From NCBI RefSeq assembly GCF_037126435.1, contig NZ_CP147020.1, positions 636,001 through 700,000 on the forward strand: a stretch of 64,000 nucleotides of DNA, read 5' to 3'. This document shows, piece by piece, positions 16,177 to 24,248 of the stretch. Under the pieces are notes generated by a model. It was not told the origin of the DNA and did not search any database. It saw only the letters and a list, made by a program, of their open reading frames with translations. Numbering within the stretch: the stretch's first letter is position 1; each line of letters opens with the position of its first letter. The position numbers were made by a program, and so were the translations under genes. Source of the stretch: Bernardetia sp. ABR2-2B (GTDB lineage Bacteria > Bacteroidota > Bacteroidia > Cytophagales > Bernardetiaceae).

Positions 16177-18003
16177 ATGCTAGAAATAAGTGCAAATAAC
16201 GCATCTTTAGATTTAGATAACGATGCTAAAATTACTATAAAACAAAATAATTCTCTTTTTAAAATAATAAAAAAAGAGAACAAACAGTCATATTCGTACC
16301 CTTTTACTCTTCCTACTTCTCGTATAAATAACAGTATTATTTCTAATACTTTAGAAGAACAAAAAAAAGGAACTTTACAGACTATTCTACGTGCCAATGG
16401 TATTCGTTTGTTTAAAGCAGATTTGATAACAAAAAGAAGTAATACAGGCTATGAGGTTAATCTACAATTAAATAAAAAAGTCGATTTGTTTAATCGTAAG
16501 CTCAACACTCTTTTCGATGAATTAGGGACGTTTTTTATTACAGAAGATAATCATTTTGTAGAATTAAATTTGCGCTCTCTTTTTTTTATACCAACAGCTT
16601 CTTGGGATAATTACACAGGCTCTATTACCGCAGTGGTAACTGGAATAACTTATACAGTTTCGAACACTTGGGATAATCTTATTTCTGATTTAGTAAATGC
16701 TATTAATGCAGATACTAATAGCAACGCTGTTGCTACTGTAAACGGAATAGATAAAATAAAAATAGAACGATTTGATACCAATTTGCCTTTTTCTGCTTAT
16801 GCAGACAACACAAAAACAACAAACTCTACAGCCGAACCCATTTTAGCTTTCTTTGAAAGACCAAATGACAATTGGGATAATAAACTAAAAGCAAAAACAC
16901 ATGTTGATGCAATAGATGCACTTGCAGATTTTAGAAACTCAGATTATTGTTTTCCTTTTTTTTTAGTAGAGATGGAAACAAACACCATTTTTCAATTCGT
17001 TGTAGTTAATGCCTTCAACGAAGATACACAAGAATATGAGCGTTATAATGACGGTGTATTTCTTCCTAGTTTTCGCATTACAGCACTAATAGAAAAAATT
17101 CTAAGCTTAGAAGGTTGGAAACTAGAAAGCGACTTTTTAAAAGATATAGAAATAGAAAAATTGTTTTTAACGAATCCTTATGCTGTTGCAGAAAAAATAT
17201 CCAATACTTGGCATATAACACAAAATCTGCAGTTTTTCGTAGCAGATTGCTTACCTGATATTTCTTTCTCCGAATTAATTACAGAACTACAAAACCTTTT
17301 TTGTCTTAATGTAAATTATGACCATACTCGTAAAATTTTGAAAATAGAGACGGCAAACTCTATCATTTCGAAAAAACTAGCGAAAGAGTATGCTTGTACA
17401 GAAAGATTTTCAGAAATAGAAAAAGAAAAAACAGAAGGGTATCTTCTAAAATACAACTTAGAAGATAATCCAGATAGGAAAGAAAAACTAAACACAGGGT
17501 TTTTGACCTCAAAAACAATTGAAAATGGAACTCAAGAAATTATAAGCAACTTTCCTTTTTTGCCACTTTATCAAGTTACTCCAGATGTATTTGCGTTTCC
17601 TTTCTTAGAAAAAGGATTGCGAATGCCAAGCTCTTTTGCAAAGTTTGGTTATGTACAAGGTTTTGAGCTTTTGTTAAAAGAACTTTGGATAAAAGAAGGA
17701 GTAGTAAAATCATTCAATTTTATCTCCTATATAGATAAGAGAGCCAAATTTCAAACAGATAATTATTCGCTTTTATGGGAGAGCTTGTATCAAAAATTTT
17801 GGAAAAACTACTTAAACCTTATAGACAACTCCGAAGTAGAACGAGAGATAATTTTCACATTTTCAGAGCTCCAAGGAATAGACTTAACAGAACTAATTAG
17901 ATTAGAGTATTCTAATTATTTTATAAAAGACATTGAATATACTTTAACAAATAAAGAACAATTGCGTATATTAGCTAAAGTAAATTTAATAAAAACATTA
18001 TGA
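16177..18003 (+). CDS. large phage tail/baseplate protein
   Basis: A 608-residue protein 10 nt after its upstream neighbour and overlapping the next start by 4 nt. It is beta-rich at the N-terminus (a strand alternation from residue 5 with YSYPFTLPTSRINNSII), has a Thr/Asn-rich insert (about 150-220), and a mixed alpha/beta C-terminal half with several Trp residues. The domain plan, an N-terminal module followed by a long mixed domain, resembles distal baseplate or tail-associated proteins. A shared family in Bacteroidota prophages is likely, but I cannot name it. Confidence 0.5.
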   Translation: MLEISANNASLDLDNDAKITIKQNNSLFKIIKKENKQSYSYPFTLPTSRINNSIISNTLEEQKKGTLQTILRANGIRLFKADLITKRSNTGYEVNLQLNKKVDLFNRKLNTLFDELGTFFITEDNHFVELNLRSLFFIPTASWDNYTGSITAVVTGITYTVSNTWDNLISDLVNAINADTNSNAVATVNGIDKIKIERFDTNLPFSAYADNTKTTNSTAEPILAFFERPNDNWDNKLKAKTHVDAIDALADFRNSDYCFPFFLVEMETNTIFQFVVVNAFNEDTQEYERYNDGVFLPSFRITALIEKILSLEGWKLESDFLKDIEIEKLFLTNPYAVAEKISNTWHITQNLQFFVADCLPDISFSELITELQNLFCLNVNYDHTRKILKIETANSIISKKLAKEYACTERFSEIEKEKTEGYLLKYNLEDNPDRKEKLNTGFLTSKTIENGTQEIISNFPFLPLYQVTPDVFAFPFLEKGLRMPSSFAKFGYVQGFELLLKELWIKEGVVKSFNFISYIDKRAKFQTDNYSLLWESLYQKFWKNYLNLIDNSEVEREIIFTFSELQGIDLTELIRLEYSNYFIKDIEYTLTNKEQLRILAKVNLIKTL

Positions 18004-18227
18004 CAACTTATAAAAAACTAAGAAGACTTTCTTATGTTATTACAGCAATAGTAAGCTTTTACTTTTCTTATTTCATTGTTGTAGAGAGTATAGACTACCT
18101 GCACAAACTTCATCCAGTTGTTGTTGCCTTTCTCGTTTTCGCAGAGTATTTTCTATGCTTTTTTTCTTGTGCGATTATTCTTTTCAATTTTTTTCTTAAA
18201 CTATTAAGCTATTTTGGATATGAGTAA
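18000..18227 (+). CDS. small two-helix membrane protein, possible holin
   Basis: A 75-residue basic protein with two clear hydrophobic helices, about 11-28 (LSYVITAIVSFYFSYFIV) and 41-66 (PVVVAFLVFAEYFLCFFSCA). It overlaps the tail gene by four bases and is the last rightward gene of the structural operon, meeting the leftward ATPase gene 9 bp later with no hairpin between. Two-helix proteins of this size at the end of tail operons are often holins. The amidase lies 11 kb upstream, so the pairing is not certain. Confidence 0.5.
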   Translation: MTTYKKLRRLSYVITAIVSFYFSYFIVVESIDYLHKLHPVVVAFLVFAEYFLCFFSCAIILFNFFLKLLSYFGYE

Positions 18228-18236
18228 TAGATAAAA

Positions 18237-20315
18237 CTATTCAGGTATGATGCTTTTTGAGCCTACTTGTATTAGATTAAAATCTGTTACTGTTACTCCC
18301 TCTGTCATCTCTTTATATGCTTCTTCTTTTTGATGAAAAGATGCAAATATGATAGATTGCCCTTCTTTATATGTAGAAAGCTCTCTAATTAAGGCATTTA
18401 CACTTTTATTAGAAGTGTCCTGTTGAATAGGCTCATCAAATATTAATATTTTTGGATGATTGGTATTATATTCCCCTGAGATTTTATATAAAGCACAATA
18501 GAATGCCCACAAAGATCTAATAAAGTCACTACCAGAACTATCAAATTTTAAATTGTAGTTAAAACCTCCCTGTTCTTTTATTACTGGTAATAAAAAACGT
18601 TTATCACTATCTTTTGATATTATTATCGAATTATCAGATTTACTAGTGTATCCAAAACGTTTCAATAATGTAATAAATATCTTTTGGACATCACTTATTT
18701 TAGAATTGTCCTGTGGGCTTAGATTATTTTTAGGTAGTTTACTTTCTTTTACAAGAAGTTCTTTCCATTCAAGAGATAGTGACTCTAGCTCTAAAACTAG
18801 ATCATTAATCTTATCTTTAGTCGAGTAATATAGAGTCAATTTAGACTTTAGAAGTATTTTTTTCTCAAGCATCGCTTCTGAATGAGCTTTATCATTAGCA
18901 GTAAGATCTGATTTAAGTGCTCTTATTTCTTTCCGTAACTCATTCATCTCATTATTAAAACTGTTAGCAAGTCTTTCATTCTGATTTACAGCTCTCTTCT
19001 CATTTTCTATATATACTTGAATCATTTTTAATTGAGACCGTAAGTATTTTATTGTTTCTTCTATACTTAAAGGTTCAATACCAGAGTTATGTACAAATAA
19101 GTTGTCTTTTATGTGTTGTTTACAGTAAGGGCAAGTATCATCTGCTGTATCTAAATCGATATGTCCTCCTAAGCTAACAATTTTCTTTGCATCTTGATTT
19201 TGTCTTAATTCTTCTTCTTTCTCGTTTAATCTAATCTCTGAATTTTTCAAGTTGTTTCTAGATGCTGTAAGCCTCTTTGATAGCATAGACCAAGAAATAT
19301 TTAACTTACTTAAATCTAATTCTTTTTCTGATAGAAGCTTTTCAGTTTTAGTAACATCTACTTTTGGAGTTTTTTTTATATTTTTATCAGTATCCTTATA
19401 TTCTTTATTTAATTTACTAATATATTCATCTAAAGTAATTTTTTCTGATTCATTTCTTTTCTTATTTAGACTGTATAGAAAAAAAGATATAGGTGTTTTA
19501 TCATCTATTATTTCAGGGTCTTTAGTAATTCCTTTAATAGATATATCTGCACTTACAGTAGCATATTTTAAACTACGATATGTACTTTCCCAACGATCCT
19601 TTAAATCTTCTTTTTGTTGTCTTAACTCCTGTTTTTGTCTGCTTTTTTCAAATGTGTCAAGTTTTAACAAAAACTCAATAGCACGACTATCAGCATTTCT
19701 TATCCCATAGTATGGAATTCTTGCTAGGAAGTCACTCCATCCTCCTTTCTGTTCAATTAAAAATGAAGGGAATATTGTTTGTATATAAAGCTTTCTAAGC
19801 TCTCCTGTAGAGTAATATATATCAGGTAAATCCCAACCTAAAAAATCTTCTAATATAGAATAAAAACCTCTTTTTTTATTACTAGCAGCTCCACTATCGT
19901 GTACCCAAGTATCAAAGAAATCAATACCCTTACTGCCATTTGTTATTATTCCACCTTTGAAAACTCTGATTAATTTAGAACTTATTTTACTACTTTTACT
20001 TACTATATATCGTTGAGTGGTAATTATTTTTTTATTATTCTGTATTTCTAAAAAAACTCTGCTCTGAATTATTTTGTTATACTCCCCTTTGGGAAACTCA
20101 ACTTCGTCTTTCAACGCTGACTGCATAGTTTTCTCATTCCTTCCACCTAACAACTCTTCCATTCCAAGACCATAAAGCATAGTTTGGAATACAGTACTCT
20201 TTCCTGATGTATTAGCACCTTTTACAATATTTAAACCATCTTTAAATGACATTTTGGATAAAAAATTACCCTTGTCAGTAGTTATATCAATATGTACATG
20301 GTTTATCTTAAGCAT
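18237..20315 (-). CDS. SMC/Rad50-like ATPase of an ABC-3C/Lamassu-like defence module
   Basis: A 692-residue protein with Walker A GANTSGKST at 33-41, a long coiled coil on both sides of a CPYC zinc-hook motif (Cys395 and Cys398), an SSGSDFIRSLWAF signature-like helix, and Walker B ILIFDEPIQQ (Asp627-Glu628). This is the plan of Rad50/SMC ATPases, shortened like LmuB of Lamassu and the ABC ATPase of ABC-3C systems. In those families the ATPase senses foreign or aberrant DNA ends and controls a partner nuclease. It starts 11 nt after the small middle gene and is the last gene of the leftward module. It could instead be a repair ATPase, but the neighbours favour defence. Confidence 0.75.
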   Translation of the reverse strand: MLKINHVHIDITTDKGNFLSKMSFKDGLNIVKGANTSGKSTVFQTMLYGLGMEELLGGRNEKTMQSALKDEVEFPKGEYNKIIQSRVFLEIQNNKKIITTQRYIVSKSSKISSKLIRVFKGGIITNGSKGIDFFDTWVHDSGAASNKKRGFYSILEDFLGWDLPDIYYSTGELRKLYIQTIFPSFLIEQKGGWSDFLARIPYYGIRNADSRAIEFLLKLDTFEKSRQKQELRQQKEDLKDRWESTYRSLKYATVSADISIKGITKDPEIIDDKTPISFFLYSLNKKRNESEKITLDEYISKLNKEYKDTDKNIKKTPKVDVTKTEKLLSEKELDLSKLNISWSMLSKRLTASRNNLKNSEIRLNEKEEELRQNQDAKKIVSLGGHIDLDTADDTCPYCKQHIKDNLFVHNSGIEPLSIEETIKYLRSQLKMIQVYIENEKRAVNQNERLANSFNNEMNELRKEIRALKSDLTANDKAHSEAMLEKKILLKSKLTLYYSTKDKINDLVLELESLSLEWKELLVKESKLPKNNLSPQDNSKISDVQKIFITLLKRFGYTSKSDNSIIISKDSDKRFLLPVIKEQGGFNYNLKFDSSGSDFIRSLWAFYCALYKISGEYNTNHPKILIFDEPIQQDTSNKSVNALIRELSTYKEGQSIIFASFHQKEEAYKEMTEGVTVTDFNLIQVGSKSIIPE

Positions 20316-20326
20316 AATTAATAATC

Positions 20327-20764
20327 TTATTGCCAGTGTTTAGATATTGTTTTTATTTTACTTTCAGAAATAGATTTTCCTATTTTTTTTAAGAATCTTT
20401 TTTCAGGGTGTAATGCGTCTAAATGATTAATTTGCTCTACAAAACTTTTGCCTTTTACTGTTAGTGAAAAACTTATTCCTTTTCTATCAAAAAGACCTTC
20501 TGCAACCCCAAAGTTTAAAGCTCTAGTTACTGAAGCTTCTAAACTCCAAATACCAGAATCAAGAGTCTCTTCAAATTTAGCCATGTTTTTGCTTGATTTC
20601 AATGCCCAAGCAAATAAATGTAACTTAACCAATGAAGCTTTGTTTTTTATACAACAATAATACAAAATTAACGCAAAATGAGAAATTTTATATAATGGTC
20701 TATAATCAATTGGAATGGGGCTTTTTTTTCTATTGAAGGTAATTTGTATTTTCTTGTTATTCAT
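20327..20764 (-). CDS. ABC-3C/Lamassu-like middle component (winged-helix-like)
   Basis: A 145-residue basic protein from the ATG at 20764 (a TTG at 20773 lies upstream in frame). It overlaps the end of the effector gene by 8 nt, so translation is coupled. The middle reads as helices followed by RALNFGVAEGLFDRKGISF and LTVKGKSFVEQI, the recognition-helix-plus-wing order of winged-helix proteins. Size, position between effector and ATPase, and coupling match the third component (LmuC or MC) of these three-part systems. The specific subfamily cannot be settled from sequence by eye. Confidence 0.6.
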   Translation of the reverse strand: MNNKKIQITFNRKKSPIPIDYRPLYKISHFALILYYCCIKNKASLVKLHLFAWALKSSKNMAKFEETLDSGIWSLEASVTRALNFGVAEGLFDRKGISFSLTVKGKSFVEQINHLDALHPEKRFLKKIGKSISESKIKTISKHWQ

Positions 20765-21698
20765 CTCGATCAAAGTTTAATGGACAACGTTGTAACCAAT
20801 CAGATATCACATAATTGGCTAAATTCTTTATGGTTATTAACTCATATGTAGAAAACTCTTCTTTCAATCTTTCTTCTACTCTTTCCTTTATATTCTTATA
20901 AGTAAGCTTATGATCTCCATCAGAAGATGCACAGATATCATATATTTCTTTTTCTTCTTGGGCTATAATTTTTTTAAAATTTTCATAATCATCAGAGGTC
21001 AAATCTTGCCAACTATCTATAATTGAGCTTCCTATTAGAAAGTCTTCAATAGAATTGTGAATTATTATATTTAAACGAGGTTCAGGAATTTTTTTCCCTA
21101 ATCGCTTCTTTTGTTTACGTTGTAAATTATTTACTAATGCCCCAGTATCTTTTTGATAAGACAGTATATCCTCATTTAAAGGATCTTTCTTAGGATTTAG
21201 TTTAATTTTTTTATCGATGGAATTTAAATTGATTCTTAGTTCAGGGTGAAGAAAAGCTATATCTTGTGGAGTAACTTTAAAATTCTCATTATCTATTATA
21301 CTCAATTTCCATTTTTTCACCTCTTCCTCTTTTTTTCTACAGTGATTTATTATATCGTTTTTTCTATAACTAGGGGTAACAAAATACCACTCATTTATTT
21401 TCATATTCTCTCCTATCTTCTCCTTGAGGTCTCTTTCGTAACTTTTTAATTTATTTAAGTCAGTTGTAATTTTATCTCTTTGCTTTTTGTAGAGTTCATC
21501 TGATGTATATGATTCATTAGGACAATAACATTGAAATACTTTACCTGAATAAGTAAAGCCTTCTATTCCACTATCTCCAGGTGTTGCAGGCACTGGTACA
21601 TAAGTAGTATTTTGAGTTTGATATTTTTGTATAAAGCAAATCTTACACAGTTCTTCCCAAGTAGCTCCATCAAAATCTCCATAAGTTGTACTAATCAT
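20757..21698 (-). CDS. restriction-endonuclease-like effector of the three-gene defence module
   Basis: A 313-residue protein. The N-terminal 60 residues have an order like PD-(D/E)xK/Mrr nucleases: an early helix with Glu15-Glu16, then PGDSGIEGF (Asp42, Glu46) and a strand VFQCY (Gln56). The usual catalytic Lys after Gln is replaced by Cys-Tyr, so activity is uncertain. Residues 65-95 form a helix (ELYKKQRDKITTDLNKL) and the C-terminal half (about 185-313) is a helical domain that would be the partner-binding region. It is the first gene of the module, 39 nt after the integrase stop. Call rests on gene order plus motif layout. Confidence 0.55.
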   Translation of the reverse strand: MISTTYGDFDGATWEELCKICFIQKYQTQNTTYVPVPATPGDSGIEGFTYSGKVFQCYCPNESYTSDELYKKQRDKITTDLNKLKSYERDLKEKIGENMKINEWYFVTPSYRKNDIINHCRKKEEEVKKWKLSIIDNENFKVTPQDIAFLHPELRINLNSIDKKIKLNPKKDPLNEDILSYQKDTGALVNNLQRKQKKRLGKKIPEPRLNIIIHNSIEDFLIGSSIIDSWQDLTSDDYENFKKIIAQEEKEIYDICASSDGDHKLTYKNIKERVEERLKEEFSTYELITIKNLANYVISDWLQRCPLNFDRDE

Positions 21699-21737
21699 TA
21701 GAACATATTTTTAATTAAGGGGACAAGCACTCTTTAT

Positions 21738-22925
21738 TTAATCTACCAAATGCTTCACATCATCCAGAATTTTATCTGGAAGAACAGCAGCATAATGGCG
21801 CATAGTAACTACTACACTAGAATGCCCTAATAAACGGCTCACAGTGTCGTAAGGAACTTTTTCAAAATTCAGCAGCCAAGTAGCGAACGAACGCCTAAGC
21901 AAATGGCTACATAAATTAACTCTTGTAATACCTACGAGAGTTGCAATTTCTTTCAAATAAGCATTACGATTTCCTAATGCTTTTATAGGAAGAACGTAAT
22001 TACAATCTTCAAGAATTTGTCTAGCTTCCCTAAATAAAGGAACTTCGACAATATTTCCATTTTTGGATCTTTGCGTACAAATCCAAGTTTGACCGTTTTT
22101 TTCAATCAAATAATTCTTTGGGTTTTTGGCAAATATTCTCAAATCAATATCAGATAATCCGACAGCGCACTGAAAAAGAGCGACTATTTTTTCATCTTCT
22201 AATCTTTGTAAAGGCATTTTCTTTTCTCTTATCTTTTCAATTTCGAAAGGATATAAAAAATTAATATTCCTTTGTGCTTTTTTTGTCTTGATACCTAAAC
22301 GTTTTAGCTTATTTCTATCTAAGTATTCATCATCAAGCGCATTTTCAAAAGCTGTTTTTACTTTCGTAACTTTTTTCTTTGCGTGTAATTCAGAATTTCC
22401 GTTTTGGCGTAAATACAAAAAAAACTTTTTACCTAATACTTTATCAAATTGATTTGCAGGTAAATGTTTTGAACTCTCTTTTTCTAAAAAAACAGACAGA
22501 TTATTATAAATTGTCTTGTATTTTTGAACTGCTTTAGGTTGTATATCACCCAAATCAGCTTCAATTTGTTTTTCTTTCCAAAGATTTTTAAATACTTCTA
22601 ATACGGTAATAGGAGGTTTTGAATTTCCCTTATAAGTGTTTTTGACAAGAAGAGCCGTAGGGGAGCAGCCCAGATTACACAGACGATTAAAACATTCCAT
22701 CAAATCCGTTTGAATTTGTGTAAGTCTATCGTTGTACTGTTTTGCGAATTTGTGGGAACGAACAACAGGATTAACCCATTGTTTCGCAGATTCCAAAACA
22801 ATTCCACTCGCTATATTTTCTCGTTGTCCGTTTATGGAAATTCGAAAGCGAATAGATAACTTGCCGTTTTTTAGTTTTTGAGCAAAAAGTGAAATATACA
22901 ACTGGTTGAATTTTTTATAAATCAT
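21738..22925 (-). CDS. tyrosine recombinase / phage integrase
   Basis: A 395-residue protein. The N-terminal part (about 1-95) is the Bacteroidota arm-binding domain, followed by a SAM-like core-binding domain (about 100-215) and a catalytic domain. The C-terminal signature is clear: SHLLRRSFATWLL (His and Arg), LGHSS (His) and the nucleophile in MRHYAAV. The first catalytic Arg, normally in GLR, is replaced by Ser (VGLSDIDLR), as I recall for CTnDOT IntDOT. It inserts and excises the element; the tRNA-Arg gene 230 bp to the right is the likely neighbourhood of the attachment site. Start ATG at 22925 sits behind a hairpin at 22932-22972. Confidence 0.92.
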   Translation of the reverse strand: MIYKKFNQLYISLFAQKLKNGKLSIRFRISINGQRENIASGIVLESAKQWVNPVVRSHKFAKQYNDRLTQIQTDLMECFNRLCNLGCSPTALLVKNTYKGNSKPPITVLEVFKNLWKEKQIEADLGDIQPKAVQKYKTIYNNLSVFLEKESSKHLPANQFDKVLGKKFFLYLRQNGNSELHAKKKVTKVKTAFENALDDEYLDRNKLKRLGIKTKKAQRNINFLYPFEIEKIREKKMPLQRLEDEKIVALFQCAVGLSDIDLRIFAKNPKNYLIEKNGQTWICTQRSKNGNIVEVPLFREARQILEDCNYVLPIKALGNRNAYLKEIATLVGITRVNLCSHLLRRSFATWLLNFEKVPYDTVSRLLGHSSVVVTMRHYAAVLPDKILDDVKHLVD

Positions 22926-22931
22926 TTTACC

Positions 22932-22972
22932 ATTTTGAAAGATTGAACAATTATTAAATTGTCTTTCAAAAT
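22932..22972 (-). promoter_or_regulatory. inverted repeat in front of the integrase
   Basis: ATTTTGAAAG (22932-22941) and CTTTCAAAAT (22963-22972) pair perfectly, and inside them ACAATT and AATTGT pair as well, with an asymmetric bulge. The structure ends 7 nt before the integrase ATG. It may be an arm-type or operator site, or an RNA hairpin that limits integrase translation. Confidence 0.45.
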
Positions 22973-23158
22973 CTGAAAATGACTTGAGCCTTAGTTAAAT
23001 TAGAGATACCTTACTGGATTTAAGATAACTAGAGTGATACTAATTAAAGCATATAAGGGATAGCTTTAATGAAAATACTCTTTAAATAAGTTTTCAATGC
23101 TGCAATACATCATCTTTTCTTTTAAAATGCTCTTTTTCCTTTTGAAAAAGTAGCTTAG

Positions 23159-23232
23159 TGATTCCTTCAGGACTCGAACCTGAAACCTACTCCTTAGAAG
23201 GGAGTTGCTCTATCCAGTTGAGCTAAGGAACC
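23159..23232 (-). tRNA. tRNA-Arg (TCT)
   Basis: The complement folds as a standard cloverleaf: acceptor GGTTCCT/AGGAATC, D-arm with AACTGGATAG, anticodon arm ACTCC-CTTCTAA-GGAGT giving TCT, and T-loop GTTCGAGTC. CCA is not encoded. It is the gene nearest the integrase and the probable landmark for insertion. Confidence 0.92.
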
Positions 23233-23316
23233 TTCCTTTTGATTTGAATAAAAATCAAAAAAAAATTGCTAGATAAAAAGTAAAATTTTTACGACTAACA
23301 ATTTTTTTTAATTTTG

Positions 23317-23391
23317 TCGGGATAGCAGGATTCGAACCTGCGACCTCCTCGTCCCAAACGAGGCGCGATGACCGGACTACGCTACATCCCG
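23317..23391 (-). tRNA. tRNA-Pro (TGG)
   Basis: The complement folds with acceptor CGGGATG/TATCCCG, anticodon arm CCTCG-TTTGGGA-CGAGG giving TGG, and T-loop GTTCGAATC. It is 84 bp upstream of tRNA-Arg on the same strand. Confidence 0.92.
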
Positions 23392-23551
23392 ATTTCAATT
23401 GAATCGACATGGAGAATTATTTAACTAACTCTCTTTGAGTTTCATATTTGAGAATACAAAGGTAACTTATTTTTTTTATTAAAACAAATAAATTTGCATA
23501 TTTTTTCTCTTTTTTTTTAAAAAAAGAATATTTTTATAAAAAATATTCTAG

Positions 23552-23638
23552 TAGAGAGGAAGGGATTCGAACCCCCGGTACCGTTACCAGTACAACACCT
23601 TAGCAAGGTGCCGCTTTAGACCACTCAGCCACCTCTCT
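23552..23638 (-). tRNA. tRNA-Ser (GCT)
   Basis: The complement has acceptor AGAGAGG/CCTCTCT, a GTGGCTGAGTGG D-arm, anticodon arm GCACC-TTGCTAA-GGTGT giving GCT, a long variable arm typical of class II serine tRNAs, and a GTTCGAATC T-loop. Its exact ends are approximate by one or two bases. Confidence 0.9.
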
Positions 23639-24248
23639 ATTTTTTTTGATAACTTTTGTTTCGTTATCTGAATGCAAAACTACAAACAATTTATTTTAGT
23701 TCAAAACTAAATATAAAATTTATTCAAACTATTTTTCAGTTATAGATTTCACTTTTTAACCTTCAAATTCTCACAAGCCATTTTCTATAAAAATAGCATC
23801 GTTTTTCCCTTTTGGTGATGCAAAGTAAGTAACTATTTTTGATATACACAAGAAAGAATTATCATTTTTGGTAAAAAAAAGCTTTTTTTTATCTCTCATA
23901 ATTTAGGATAACTTATAAACAATTAGTTATCAATTTGTTACGTACTTGAAGCAAATCATAATTTTTTCTATTTTATTTTAAGATATTTAGCTCTTTAGCT
24001 GAAAGGTCATATCCACACTCAAAAATAGCTTTTGAAACGACTAAAAAAAATAAAATTTATAGGATACTTACTAGAGGTTCAATTAAAGAAATAGTGTAAT
24101 AATCATAAACTATTAGGTTGTTGAGAATAAATTTTGATAGATTATACCGTATCATAAAATGGTTATGTATATTTGTACTTGAATAACAAAGTTAAATAGT
24201 AAATTATTAGGCCAATTTTCAAGTTCCTTTTCTCAAAAAAGATTTTTT
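23639..24248. other. intergenic gap (610 bp) with one promoter box
   Basis: No frame with coding character and no RNA fold that I recognise lies here. The stretch is extremely AT-rich. The only signal is a TATATTTG box at 24168-24175, matching the Bacteroidota -7 consensus, about 74 nt before the next start codon. Confidence 0.5.
24168..24175 (+). promoter_or_regulatory. Bacteroidota -7 box for the dioxygenase gene
   Basis: TATATTTG matches TAnnTTTG exactly, with the start codon 74 nt downstream. A convincing TTG -33 element at the expected distance is not visible. Confidence 0.4.

Noticed and set aside
18000..18236. Terminator between the tail operon and the ATPase gene
   Set aside because: Only 9 bp separate the genes and no hairpin is present; transcription may run on from both sides.
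22926..23158. Left attachment core within the gap next to tRNA-Arg
   Set aside because: A core repeat cannot be named because the other end of the element is outside the window.
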